From assembly GCA_046728115.1 (NCBI GenBank), contig JBKPDW010000333.1:1-14939 (forward strand): a DNA stretch of 14,939 nucleotides. The letters are read 5' to 3'. The position numbers and the translations under genes are program-made. Positions 5,916 through 14,862 of this stretch are shown here, piece by piece. Numbering within the stretch: the stretch's first letter is position 1; each line of letters begins with the position of its first letter. This DNA is from CAVSWN01 sp046728115 (GTDB lineage: Bacteria > Acidobacteriota > Vicinamibacteria > Vicinamibacterales > CAVVIG01). The notes beneath the pieces are model-generated. The model made no database searches, was not told where the DNA came from, and saw only the letters and a list, made by a program, of their open reading frames with translations.

Positions 5916-8900
5916 TCAGCTATTTCGCTCTGCCGTCGTCGGACGGAACCTGCCAAACGTCGCGCCCGACACCTTGCTGAGCCACGCCTTCGCCCTGGTG
6001 CCTACGAAGAACTGCTCGAGGGCGTCGAACCGTTCGTAAGCAACCGGCGTCAGCAGCAACGTCAGGAACAAACAGAGCGACTGCCCGCCGATGACGGTCA
6101 CGGCGATCGCCGCGCGGCCGGTGCCGCCGATCCCCAATCCGAGCGCGGTCGGGATGAGTCCGGCGATGATCGCGAAGGTCGTCATCAGAATCGGCCGCAA
6201 CCGCGTGCGGCACGCCTCGATCACCGCTTCGCGTAACGGCATCCCGGCGGCTCTCAGCGTATTCGCGTAGTCGACCTGCAGAATGGAATTCTTCTTGACG
6301 ATGCCGAGCAGGAGCAGCATGCCGAGCGCGCTCCACAGATTGAGCGTGCGATTGGTTGCCCACAGCGTGAACAGCGCGAAGGGGACGGCGATTGGCAACA
6401 CGAGCATGATGACGATTGGCTGGATGAAACTTTCGAACTGCGCCGCCAGGACCATGTAGACGAAGATCATGGCGAGGCCGATCGCCAGGATCAGGTTCGC
6501 GGTGGTCTCGTCCAGAATTTTCGACTGGCCCTGCAGGCGGAACGTCATCTCCGGCGGCATGTTCAAGGCAGCAAACATCTTCCGAATGTCGTTCGATGCC
6601 TCGTCGAGGGCGTGGCCCGGCGCGACGTCTGCGGTGAGCATGACGGTGAACTGCCGGTTCGACCGCTGAAGCGTGCTCGGCCCAAGGCCGCGTTCGATCT
6701 TTGCGATGTTGTCGATGCGGACGGGCCCGTTCAGGCCCGGCACCGTCAACCGGCCAATTTCCTCCGCATCGCGGCGCTGATTTTCGAGAACCCGAATCTT
6801 GACCGGATATTGCTCCTGTCCTTCCTTGTAGAACGAGATGCGATCGTCACCGGCGACGGCCAGTCGCAACGTATTGCCAATGGTGGCCATGCGCACGCCC
6901 AGATCGGCTGCGCGGCGGCGATCGACCGCAACGTGAATCTCCGGGTTGGCGACGCTCAGACTGATCTTCGGCTCGGTCACAGTCGGCGTGTGTTGCGCGG
7001 CGTCCAGCGCTCGCAGGGAATATTCAGTCAACTGCTTCAAATCGGGGCCCATCATGTTGGCCGAGATTGCGAAGCCACCCTGTCCTTCGCCGCTGCCCAA
7101 CGCGTTGCGCGCCGAGATGCTCGGCCGATTGGCGACATACTTCGACAGACGCTGGCGCACTTCCCGAATGATTTCGCTCTGGGTGCGTTTGCGCTGATCG
7201 ACCGGAACGGCAATGAAGTTGAAGTGGAAGTGCGTGGTTGGCGAGCCGCCTCCGCCGCCGCCACCGGCCGCGCCGCTGCCGCCGGGGTTGACGAGCGGTT
7301 CGATCTCGGCCACGCCGTCTAACCCCTGGAGATCCTTCAGCACCCGAAATGCGAGCTCCTCGGTTCCGGCGAGCGACGTCCCCTCGGGCGCGTCCATGTG
7401 CGCGGTCCATTCGCCCATGTCCTCGCTCGGCACGAAGTCGCGCCCGACCAGGCGGTTCAGTGGAAACGTCAGCAGGAATGTGACCACAGCGACTGCGATG
7501 ATGACGCCGGAGTGCTCGAGCGACCAGCGCACCTGGCGCGAATACCAGGAATCGAGCCAATGGAAAAAACCGTGTTCCTTCGTCTTGTGATCAGCAAGCG
7601 CGTCGGACAGCTTGAGGAAGCGGGAGCTGAGCATCGGCGTCAGCGTGAAGCTGACCAGCATGGACACCATGATCGAAAACGCCATCGTCCAGCCGAACGG
7701 GTTGATGAACCGCTTGGCATAGCCGTTCATGAAGGCAATCGGCAGGAAGATGACCACGAGCGAGAGGGTGGTGGCCATCACCGCCAGCGCCACCTCGCGC
7801 GTCCCGCGGATCGCGGCCTCGAAGGGCGTGCAGTCCTTCTCCTCGATGTACCGGAAGATGTTCTCCAGCACGACAATTGCATCGTCGATGACGATGCCGA
7901 CGGCCAGCGTGATGCCGAGCAGCGTCATGTTGTTCAGCGTGAAGCCCATCACGCGCATCAGCGTGAACGACGCGATGATCGAGGCGGGAATCGCCAGCGC
8001 CGAGATGATCACGGCGCGGATATTTCTGATGAAGAACATGACTACGATTGCGGCGAACAGGCTGCCGAAGACGAGGTGTTCCTCGAGCGATTCCACCGAC
8101 GCGTAGATGAACCGCGAGTCGTCGCGCACGATCTTGACCCTGACCGACTTCGGCAGCGTCCGTTCGATCTGCTGAAGCCGCGCTCGTACGCCTTCGATGA
8201 CGGAAACCGTGTTTTCACCCATCGCGCGCCGGACGTCGAGCAGCACCGCCGGCTTGTCGCCCAACCACACCGATGATGTCGGCCGCTCGAAGCTGTCCTC
8301 GGCATAGCCGAGATCCGACACGCGAATCGGCGTGCCGTTCTTCGTCGAGACCACGATGTTGTTGAAATCGTCGGCGACGTCGACGCGACCCATCGTGCGC
8401 AACAGGAGTTCCCCTTTGCCCTGCTCGACGGCGCCGCCCGGAATCTCGACGTTCTCGGCCACGACGGCGTCGCGCACCTGGCCTATCGACAACCCGTACG
8501 AATTCAGTTTCTCGATATCGACAACGATGTGGATCTCGCGCGCGCGGCTGCCCGCGATCGTCACCTGGCCGACACCGTTGACCGTTTGAATCGATCGGGA
8601 AATCTGTTTGTCCGCAATCTCGGTCAGCGTCCGCAGACTCAGGGAGTCGGACGACACCATCATGGAGATCACCGGGTCGGCGTCGGGATCGACCTTCGTG
8701 ATCACTGGCGGCAGGAGCTCGGGCGGGACGCTCTTGATCGCGCCAGCCACCTTTTCGCGCACGTCGTTGACCGCGTCGCTCAGGTCGCGCTCGAGGACGA
8801 ACCGGACCGTGACGTTGGCCTTGCCTTCGCTGATCCGGGCGGAAATCTCGTCGATCCCCGAGACGCCGCTGATCGCCTGTTCCATCGGCTCGACGACCGA

Positions 8901-9080
8901 CGATGAGATTTCATCCGGGCTCGCGCCGGGAAGCGAGAGCGACACGCTCACCGTCGCCGGATCGGCTCTGGGAAACAGGTCCACGCCAAGGTCGCGGAAC
9001 GAAAAGATGCCCAGCACCACGAACGACATCACGAGCATCGTGGCGAAGACGGGCCGTCGGACGCACAGCTCGGACAACAT
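5916..9080 (-). CDS. RND efflux transporter, HAE1/AcrB-type inner-membrane pump
   Basis: 1054 residues with the duplicated RND plan: TM1 at about 11-28, a large periplasmic loop to about 335, TM2-6 at about 336-485, TM7 at about 523-540, a second loop to about 860, and TM8-12 to the end. The proton-relay aspartates D399 and D400 sit in VGIVIDDAIVVLENI, and the TM10 lysines K929/K930 in GIVKKNSILQVDYAN; both are hallmarks of drug/proton antiporters of the HAE1 class rather than heavy-metal CusA pumps. Substrates of such pumps are hydrophobic drugs, dyes or lipids, and cannot be assigned here. One odd feature is a poly-glycine loop (about 600-613) followed by THFHFNF in the second porter region. 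The ATG is 8 nt after the adaptor stop, with AGAGGG as ribosome-binding sequence. No outer-membrane channel gene is present, so a TolC-like partner must be elsewhere. Confidence 0.95.
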   Translation of the reverse strand: MLSELCVRRPVFATMLVMSFVVLGIFSFRDLGVDLFPRADPATVSVSLSLPGASPDEISSSVVEPMEQAISGVSGIDEISARISEGKANVTVRFVLERDLSDAVNDVREKVAGAIKSVPPELLPPVITKVDPDADPVISMMVSSDSLSLRTLTEIADKQISRSIQTVNGVGQVTIAGSRAREIHIVVDIEKLNSYGLSIGQVRDAVVAENVEIPGGAVEQGKGELLLRTMGRVDVADDFNNIVVSTKNGTPIRVSDLGYAEDSFERPTSSVWLGDKPAVLLDVRRAMGENTVSVIEGVRARLQQIERTLPKSVRVKIVRDDSRFIYASVESLEEHLVFGSLFAAIVVMFFIRNIRAVIISALAIPASIIASFTLMRVMGFTLNNMTLLGITLAVGIVIDDAIVVLENIFRYIEEKDCTPFEAAIRGTREVALAVMATTLSLVVIFLPIAFMNGYAKRFINPFGWTMAFSIMVSMLVSFTLTPMLSSRFLKLSDALADHKTKEHGFFHWLDSWYSRQVRWSLEHSGVIIAVAVVTFLLTFPLNRLVGRDFVPSEDMGEWTAHMDAPEGTSLAGTEELAFRVLKDLQGLDGVAEIEPLVNPGGSGAAGGGGGGGSPTTHFHFNFIAVPVDQRKRTQSEIIREVRQRLSKYVANRPSISARNALGSGEGQGGFAISANMMGPDLKQLTEYSLRALDAAQHTPTVTEPKISLSVANPEIHVAVDRRRAADLGVRMATIGNTLRLAVAGDDRISFYKEGQEQYPVKIRVLENQRRDAEEIGRLTVPGLNGPVRIDNIAKIERGLGPSTLQRSNRQFTVMLTADVAPGHALDEASNDIRKMFAALNMPPEMTFRLQGQSKILDETTANLILAIGLAMIFVYMVLAAQFESFIQPIVIMLVLPIAVPFALFTLWATNRTLNLWSALGMLLLLGIVKKNSILQVDYANTLRAAGMPLREAVIEACRTRLRPILMTTFAIIAGLIPTALGLGIGGTGRAAIAVTVIGGQSLCLFLTLLLTPVAYERFDALEQFFVGTRAKAWLSKVSGATFGRFRPTTAERNS

Positions 9081-9088
9081 CAGGCCCT

Positions 9089-10315
9089 CTACTCCGCGGC
9101 CTTCGGCGCCGCTGTCGTGACTTTCATGCCGTCTGCCAACTTGTCCACATCGGTGACGGCCACCAGTTCGCCGGCCTTTACACCGCTCAAAATCTCGATG
9201 CGATCGCCGAGACGATCGCCGACCTTCAGCTCGCGCATCGCGAGTTTGTCGCCGTCGATCACGAAGACACGGTTCACGCCGTAGCGGTACTGCATCGCCC
9301 CGTAGGGCAGCGTGAGAATGTCGTCCTGTTTGCCGCTGGCGATCGTGACGCGCGCGAAGGTTCCGGGTTTGAGCGTGGCATCGGCATTGGGGACCAGCGC
9401 CTCGAACGGAAACGCGCGTGTCGCGGTGTTGACGGCCGGACTGATGCGCGACACCTTCCCGGTGAACGGCTTGTCAGGATATGCGTCCACGTGCAACTCG
9501 ACCTGCTGCCCGTTGTGAATCCAGGGCGCCATCTTCTCGGGAATCTCCGCGATCACCTTGAGCGGATCGACTCGCACGATCGCCATCACCGGCATCTGGG
9601 CTTTCACGAGCTCGCCCAGATTCACGAGACGTTTTTCGACGTAGCCGTCGAACGGCGCACGGATTTCGGTGTCGCGGAGCACGCGTTCGGCCAGTTTCAT
9701 GGTGGCTTCGGATGCCTGGATGCTCGCGCGGAGGTTCTTCGCATTCTGCAGCGCCGACTCGTGGCTCGCGCGCTTCGTCTCCAGCGCCGCTTGTGCATCG
9801 TCGAGCTGCTGTTGCGGGAGGAGCTGCCGCCTGCTCAATTCCACCGCGCGTTCGTACGCCTGCTTCGCCTGCTGCAACTCCGCGGCCGCCTTCTGAACGT
9901 CGGGCGTTTTCTCGATCTCGGGCAGATGCTGGGGATCGGACGCGCCGTATTGCGCCAGCGCGCGCGCGAGCGCGGCCTTCTGTTGATCGGAGCTGTACTG
10001 CTGCTTCTCGCTGTCAAGACGAATCAACGGTTGCCCCATCGAGACGCGATCGCCGAGGTCCGCCAGGATCCGGCTGACCTTGCCCTCGGCTTCGGACGAA
10101 ATAGTGACCTGGTCGACAGCAGCCAGCGTGCCGACCAACTCGACGCTGCGGTTGACCGATTCGTGACGGACCGCTTCAGTGTTGACCCGCTTTGCGCTCG
10201 TTTCGCGACCGCGCGCCTGCGCGGTTTCCGATTTCGAGCAGCCGATCGTCGCGAGCGCGCAGAAGCCGACGATGGTTGCGAGCCGACCCGTGTCAAACAC
10301 AGCCGTTCGGTGCAT
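9089..10315 (-). CDS. RND efflux periplasmic adaptor (membrane fusion) lipoprotein
   Basis: 408 residues. The N-terminus carries a lipoprotein signal ending TIGC at residue 26, so the protein should be lipid-anchored to the inner membrane and face the periplasm. A split lipoyl domain is visible: EAEGKVSRILADLGDRVSMG near 75-94 and IRAPFDGYVEKRLVNLGELV near 214-233. Between them is a Gln/Ala-rich coiled-coil hairpin (AAAELQQAKQAYERAVELS and later heptads) that would dock on an outer-membrane channel. A beta-barrel domain (KPFTGKVSRISPAVNT) and a membrane-proximal domain follow. It bridges the RND pump encoded 8 nt downstream to a TolC-like channel. It appears to be the first gene of the transcript; a 113-bp spacer separates it from the ATPase gene. 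Confidence 0.94.
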   Translation of the reverse strand: MHRTAVFDTGRLATIVGFCALATIGCSKSETAQARGRETSAKRVNTEAVRHESVNRSVELVGTLAAVDQVTISSEAEGKVSRILADLGDRVSMGQPLIRLDSEKQQYSSDQQKAALARALAQYGASDPQHLPEIEKTPDVQKAAAELQQAKQAYERAVELSRRQLLPQQQLDDAQAALETKRASHESALQNAKNLRASIQASEATMKLAERVLRDTEIRAPFDGYVEKRLVNLGELVKAQMPVMAIVRVDPLKVIAEIPEKMAPWIHNGQQVELHVDAYPDKPFTGKVSRISPAVNTATRAFPFEALVPNADATLKPGTFARVTIASGKQDDILTLPYGAMQYRYGVNRVFVIDGDKLAMRELKVGDRLGDRIEILSGVKAGELVAVTDVDKLADGMKVTTAAPKAAE

Positions 10316-10351
10316 AAGAAAACCGACCTCTCGACCGACGAAAGTCCTAAA

Positions 10352-10357
10352 AGTATA
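10352..10357 (-). promoter_or_regulatory. Candidate -10 element of the efflux operon
   Basis: TATACT on the minus strand lies 36 nt upstream of the adaptor ATG, in the only sizeable spacer before the adaptor-RND-peptidase run. No good -35 hexamer is found at 16-18 bp, and no regulator gene or clear operator palindrome is visible nearby. This is offered only as the best-scoring hexamer by eye. Confidence 0.3.
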
Positions 10358-10428
10358 CGACGCGAGAAAGGTTGCACCGTCGATGTAACCGATTGTCTCG
10401 ACAGCGTTTCGCGACGTGCGAAGGGACT

Positions 10429-12942
10429 CTACAGCCTCAGCCGACGCAGGCGCAAAGCGTTGAGAATTACCGACACCGAACTGAGTGTCATCGCTGCGCT
10501 TGCCCAGATTGGACTGATCAAGAGACCCGCGAACGGATACAACACGCCCGCCGCAATCGGCACGCCGACGGTGTTATATGCGAACGCGAAGAACAGATTC
10601 TGACGGATGTTGCGAAGTGTCGCTCGCGACAGTCGCCGCGCGCGGACGATTCCGCGCAAGTCGCCTCTCACGAGTGTGACGCCTGCACTTTCCATGGCCA
10701 CATCGGTGCCCGTCCCCATGGCGATCCCAACTTCAGCTTCGGCCAGCGCCGGCGCATCGTTGACGCCGTCTCCCGCCATCGCCACTCGATGCCCGGTTCG
10801 CTGCAGGACGGCTACCGCCTCGCGCTTGGCAGCGGGCGATACCTCGGCGTGCACGTCGGCGATCTGCAGCCGCCGTGCAATCGCGTCAGCCGTCCCGCGG
10901 TGATCGCCTGTCAGCATGACGATGGTGAGGCCGTCAGCCTTCAGTTGCTCGATGGCGTCCGTCGTCGTCTCGCGAATAGCATCCGCAACGCCGACGAGGC
11001 CTGCGATCCGCCCGTCCACGGCAACCCCAAGAACGGTCTGCCCTTGCCGACGCCAGCTGCTGGCGTGATCAGCCAGGGGGCCGGCGTCGACGCCGCTCGA
11101 CGCCAGCCAGTCGATGCTGCCAAGAAGGACACGTCGATCTGCCACGCTGCCGCTGACGCCTTTGCCCGGCGTCGACGAGAAGTTCGCGAGAGCCGGCACC
11201 GCGACACGGCGATCCTCCGCGGCCGCCACGACAGCTGATGCCAGGGGATGCTCGCTCCCGCGTTCAACGGCCGCCGCAACCCGCAGCACTTCCTCGTCGG
11301 TCCAGCCATTCGCGGGCTCGACCGCGATGACGCGCGGCCGTCCCTCCGTGAGCGTTCCGGTTTTGTCCACGACCAGTGTGTCGACGCGCGCAAGCCGTTC
11401 GAGCGCCTCGGCGTTCTTGATCAGGACACCACCCTTCGCACCCTGCCCCGTCCCGACCATGATGGCCATTGGCGTCGCCAGGCCGAGCGCACATGGGCAC
11501 GCGATGATCAGCACGGCGACCGCGTTGACCAGCGCATGCGCGAAGCGTGGTTCGGGCCCCCAAATCGACCACGCCGCGAAGGTGATGGCCGAGGTCAGCA
11601 GCACTGCCGGCACGAAGAATTCGGCTACGCGGTCCGCAAGCCGCTGAATCGGCGCGCGCGTTCGCTGCGCCTCCGCCACCATCTTGACGATCTGCGCCAG
11701 CAACGTGCCGCTTCCGACACGCTCCGCCCGCATCGTGAACGTGCCGTTGACGACCAGCGTCGCGCCAATCACGCGATCGCCCGGCTGCTTGCTGACCGGC
11801 ATCGACTCGCCCGTGACCATCGCTTCGTCGAGCGACGCGGTTCCGTCGACGACCACGCCATCAACCGGGACCTTCTCGCCTGGACGAACTCGCAGGATGT
11901 TGCCCACCTGGACGATGTCGAGCGGCACGTCCTCTTCCATGTCGCCGTAGACCAAACGAGCCGTCTTCGGCGCCAGTTGTAGCAGCTGACGGATGGCCGC
12001 GCCGGTGCGATGGCGCGCGCGAAGCTCTAGGACTTGTCCCAGTAACACCAGAACGGTGATCACGACGCTCGTATCGAAGTAGGTATCGACGGCGCCGTGC
12101 ATCCGGAAGCCTTCGGGGAAGACGCCGGGCGCGATTGTTGCGACGACGCTGTAGAGATAGGCCGCACTGACGCCAATGCCAATCAGCGTGAACATGTTCG
12201 GGCTCACGTTGACGAGCGACTGCCACATGCGCATCAGAATCGGCCATCCGCACCACAGCACCACGGGCGTCGCCAGCACGAGCTCGATTGCGTTCACCAG
12301 ACCGACGCCAAGCGTGTGACCAACACGCTGCGCCGTCAGCATGTCCGCCATGGTCACGATGAAGACCGGGGCGCCGAGCGCGACGCCGATCCAGAACCGG
12401 CGGGTCATGTCGACCAGTTCGGCGTTTGGCGCGTTGCTGACGTCCGCAACGCGCGGCTCGAGCGCCATCCCGCACTTCGGGCACGCGCCCGGACGATCGC
12501 TCACGATCTCGGGGTGCATAGGGCACGTAAATTCGGCTCGTATACGGTGCTGAGTGATTCCTGCAGAGTGCTCGGTGGTTCGCGCAGGGTGCTCGCTGGC
12601 GCGCGTAGGGTGCTGGGGGGCCTCTGCAGGGTGCTCGGCGGCTCGTGTAGGGTGCTGAGTAATTCCTGCAGGGTGCTCGCTGGCGCGCGTAGTGTGCCCG
12701 GGGGCTTCTGCAGGGTGCTCGGGGGCACGCGCAGCGTGCGGCGCTGATCGTTTGACGGCGTCAATCGAGATGACGGGCGCGGTCCCGGGCTCGCCCATGC
12801 CGGAGACGTATTTCTGGGGATCCGCCGCGAATTTTGCGAGACAGCCTTTCGAGCAGAAGTAGTACGTCGTGCCGTCGTGGTCCAGTTGCCCGGCCGCGCG
12901 AGCGGGATCGACCGTCATGCCACACACCGGATCGAGCGCCAT
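10429..12942 (-). CDS. P1B-type heavy-metal (Cu+) translocating ATPase with YHS and heavy-metal-binding N-terminal domains
   Basis: 837 residues from ATG 12942 (AGAGAGA just upstream); a longer frame to 13128 lacks conservation. Residues 1-48 form a YHS domain (DPVCGMTVDP, then YYFCSKGCLAKF). Residues 68-137 are a His-heptad linker. Residues 138-163 form a heavy-metal-binding domain (CPMHPEI, then CPKCGMALEP). The core has eight predicted membrane helices, TGES at 377-380, the CPC metal site at 482-484, phosphorylation site D526 in DKTGT, SEHPLA with H565, TGD at 678-680 and GDGVND at 725-730. N782 and YN at 789-790 plus M818 and SS at 821-822 match the P1B-1 Cu(I)/Ag(I) signature. The protein should export Cu+ from the cytosol. 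No CsoR, CueR or copper chaperone gene is in the window, and it ends 113 bp before the efflux genes. Confidence 0.93.
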   Translation of the reverse strand: MALDPVCGMTVDPARAAGQLDHDGTTYYFCSKGCLAKFAADPQKYVSGMGEPGTAPVISIDAVKRSAPHAARAPEHPAEAPGHTTRASEHPAGITQHPTRAAEHPAEAPQHPTRASEHPARTTEHSAGITQHRIRAEFTCPMHPEIVSDRPGACPKCGMALEPRVADVSNAPNAELVDMTRRFWIGVALGAPVFIVTMADMLTAQRVGHTLGVGLVNAIELVLATPVVLWCGWPILMRMWQSLVNVSPNMFTLIGIGVSAAYLYSVVATIAPGVFPEGFRMHGAVDTYFDTSVVITVLVLLGQVLELRARHRTGAAIRQLLQLAPKTARLVYGDMEEDVPLDIVQVGNILRVRPGEKVPVDGVVVDGTASLDEAMVTGESMPVSKQPGDRVIGATLVVNGTFTMRAERVGSGTLLAQIVKMVAEAQRTRAPIQRLADRVAEFFVPAVLLTSAITFAAWSIWGPEPRFAHALVNAVAVLIIACPCALGLATPMAIMVGTGQGAKGGVLIKNAEALERLARVDTLVVDKTGTLTEGRPRVIAVEPANGWTDEEVLRVAAAVERGSEHPLASAVVAAAEDRRVAVPALANFSSTPGKGVSGSVADRRVLLGSIDWLASSGVDAGPLADHASSWRRQGQTVLGVAVDGRIAGLVGVADAIRETTTDAIEQLKADGLTIVMLTGDHRGTADAIARRLQIADVHAEVSPAAKREAVAVLQRTGHRVAMAGDGVNDAPALAEAEVGIAMGTGTDVAMESAGVTLVRGDLRGIVRARRLSRATLRNIRQNLFFAFAYNTVGVPIAAGVLYPFAGLLISPIWASAAMTLSSVSVILNALRLRRLRL
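12532..12741 (-). repeat. Ten 21-bp tandem repeats encoding His heptads inside the ATPase gene
   Basis: Ten consecutive 21-bp units, the central ones sharing a GGGTGCTC/G core on the plus strand, encode residues 68-137 of the ATPase. Each 7-residue unit has His at position 2, mostly as EHPxxxx or QHPTRAx, giving His at 69, 76, 83, 90, 97, 104, 111, 118, 125 and 132. There is higher-order order too. Counting units from the N-terminal side as 0-9, units 1-2-3-4 match 5-6-8-9, with unit 7 inserted. Units 1 and 5 differ at one base, 3 and 8 at two, and 2 and 6 at three. This implies duplication of a roughly 84-bp block after the basic unit had diversified. The linker joins two metal-binding domains. 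Confidence 0.92.
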
Positions 12943-13164
12943 TCTCTCTAGTGTAGGTCGAGCCGGACGATCGATCAGCGCATGGACACGGTCTGCTGTC
13001 GGGCGATCCAGAGGTTGCATCGCGGCGGCCCCGCGGGCGCGGTGACACAGGTCATCGGCACGCGTCAGGCCCGATGGATCGAAAATGCACCTCCGGTTGA
13101 GACGCTGGACACCTCCGAGGGATCGCACCTGATCGGACAGAACCGTGCGCTCAGTGCCCCGTCA

Positions 13165-14862
13165 TCAAGGTTGGGCCTGCCTTACGAGCTCGGCAGCCGC
13201 GGTGAACCTGGGTTCGATGTCGACTGGCACGGCGGCAAGTCTGTCGAGCGCCCGTTGAACCAGCGGACGGACCACGCCGAGACGGTCGCCGAGAGCCTTT
13301 GCCTTGTCGTAATCGCCCTCTGCCTGGATCGTCATCAGCGTTCTCGTGAGATCGGTGACGCCATCTTTGATCTTCGCGCGATCGACCGCGAACGTGCCGT
13401 CGTTGGTCGTCGTGAAGCCGCCGCCTTCCATCAGGAAATTGAGCTGCATCGCGATCCCCTTGCCGTGCGCTTCCGTCACGCCGAAGCGGATCGAGCGAAA
13501 CGCGGAGGCGAGATAGGTGGTGTAGAGCGAGGTCTCGAGCGATTTCGGCAACACGCCTTTGTCGATCATGTGCTGAATCGCGAACAGTCCGGAGATGTCG
13601 GCCTTCGCCTCTTCCATGAAGCTGTACGTCTCTTTCAACTGTTGCCGCACGGTCGTCGTGCGTCCGCCAGCCGTGATCTGATGCGGTCCGAGGCCGTGCA
13701 TCAGCTCGTGCACCAAGATGTGCGTGAAAAACGCATCGAACGACACATCCTGCTGATCCGCAGGCGACAGCACGATTCTCGAGATGGGCACGAGCGTCTT
13801 TGCAAATTTCGCATCCTGCACGTTTTTCAACATGACGCGCTTGGCACCTTTCTCGCGCACGACCCGTTCGTCGTTGGGAAGATTGAACGCCGCCGTCTGG
13901 ACGCCGCGATTGGCGTCGCCGGCTGCGAAAATCTCGTTCACCACGACGATCGGGGCGAGGGCGCCGAGCTTGGGATTGCGGAATCTGGGATCGATCGGCA
14001 AGTGGTTCTCGATGTCCTGCAGTTCGCTCGCAAACTTCTGCAGCTTTGCCGTTTCGGCATCGTCGGTGACCGTGATGAACGATTCGAACGCCGCCTTGTA
14101 ATTGAACCAGTCGTCTTCGTAGACCTCATACGGGCCGATCGTTGGCTGCAGGACTCCCTTCAGTTCCATCCAGGCGACATCGCTGTCGTAGTAGTCATTC
14201 GAGAGAAAGGCGTCAGCGCGTTTCGTCAAGAAGGTTTTGAGCGTCGGCTCGACGGCAATGGCCGCCGCCTCACGCAGCAAGGTCGCCGCACGCGTCAGCT
14301 CGGGTTGATACTCGAGGTTGTACGGTACCGACGTGAAACCGGCGCCGGCACGGCGGATCACCGTGAAGAAGCCTGTCGCTCGCGCACGATCCGTTTCGGG
14401 CAGGGACTGGATCCAACGTTCGATGTCGGCTTTCGACGCTGTTTCGGGATAGTAATTGGCACCCGCAGGCTTGGCCGGCGCCCCAGGCACAAAGGGTTGG
14501 TTGTGATCGAGTCGCGACCAAGGTCCTTTGTTGATGCGAAAGTAATGCAGCCGTGCGCGGCCGATGTCGCTGTCGTCGCGCGCGAGATCCAGGAGCATCG
14601 CGTCGTTCCCGCTCCAAACCTGGCGCAGGAAGAGCGCGTCGACGATCGTCGACGCGTGGACGAGCTTGGCCAGCACGCGGCGATCGCCTGGCGACAGCTT
14701 CGACAGATCGGCGCCGATGTCGGTCGGCGCGAACCGCGCCGCCATCGCCTGCAGCGCGGCCGCATCGGGCATTGCGGGGCCTTGGGCACGTGGGATCGCC
14801 ATAGCCGTCATCCAGCCGATCAGTATCGCGGACGCCGGCGTCCACAGCACGCTTCGTGACAT
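13165..14862 (-). CDS. Secreted M49-family (dipeptidyl-peptidase III-like) zinc peptidase
   Basis: 565 residues from ATG 14862; a GTG two codons upstream (14868) is an alternative. An N-terminal hydrophobic signal (SAILIGWMTAMAI, then PRAQG) predicts export. The zinc site is HELMHGLGPH at residues 385-394, giving H385, E386 and H389, followed by FMEEAKADISGL with E417/E418 as third ligand and D422. The HExxH...EEAKAD layout with HGLGP matches the bacterial branch related to the M49 domain of plant NUDX3-like proteins; classical dipeptidyl peptidase III has the six-residue HELLGH. The segment IGPYEVYEDDWFNYKAAFE at 242-260 is also family-typical. The likely role is peptide hydrolysis outside the cytoplasm. 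A 222-bp spacer separates it from the ATPase gene and nothing recognisable lies in that spacer. Confidence 0.88.
   Translation of the reverse strand: MSRSVLWTPASAILIGWMTAMAIPRAQGPAMPDAAALQAMAARFAPTDIGADLSKLSPGDRRVLAKLVHASTIVDALFLRQVWSGNDAMLLDLARDDSDIGRARLHYFRINKGPWSRLDHNQPFVPGAPAKPAGANYYPETASKADIERWIQSLPETDRARATGFFTVIRRAGAGFTSVPYNLEYQPELTRAATLLREAAAIAVEPTLKTFLTKRADAFLSNDYYDSDVAWMELKGVLQPTIGPYEVYEDDWFNYKAAFESFITVTDDAETAKLQKFASELQDIENHLPIDPRFRNPKLGALAPIVVVNEIFAAGDANRGVQTAAFNLPNDERVVREKGAKRVMLKNVQDAKFAKTLVPISRIVLSPADQQDVSFDAFFTHILVHELMHGLGPHQITAGGRTTTVRQQLKETYSFMEEAKADISGLFAIQHMIDKGVLPKSLETSLYTTYLASAFRSIRFGVTEAHGKGIAMQLNFLMEGGGFTTTNDGTFAVDRAKIKDGVTDLTRTLMTIQAEGDYDKAKALGDRLGVVRPLVQRALDRLAAVPVDIEPRFTAAAELVRQAQP

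Noticed and set aside
9089..10315. Adaptor as a CusB-type metal efflux partner because of the nearby Cu-ATPase
   Set aside because: The pump it accompanies has the DD and KK relay residues of HAE1-type drug pumps, and the adaptor lacks Met/His-rich metal motifs; the ATPase is separated by a 113-bp spacer.
8903..10603. Plus-strand open frame of about 566 codons
   Set aside because: Antisense across the adaptor, pump and ATPase genes, all with clear family motifs; no domain in the antisense product.
12532..12741. Regular 21-bp repeats as a CRISPR array
   Set aside because: There are no spacers; the units are contiguous, are a multiple of three and stay in frame inside the ATPase gene.
12501..12764. 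Minus-strand frame of repeated STLxxPP units
   Set aside because: It is a second frame of the same 21-bp repeats within the ATPase gene and has no independent support.
12943..13128. N-terminal extension of the ATPase up to an ATG at 13128
   Set aside because: The added residues are not conserved-looking, and the YHS domain begins right after ATG 12942, which has a ribosome-binding-like AGAGAGA.
12982..14859. Long plus-strand open frame of about 625 codons
   Set aside because: It is antisense to the M49 peptidase gene, which has a signal peptide and an intact zinc site. The antisense translation is Arg/His-rich with no recognisable domain, typical of high-GC shadow frames.
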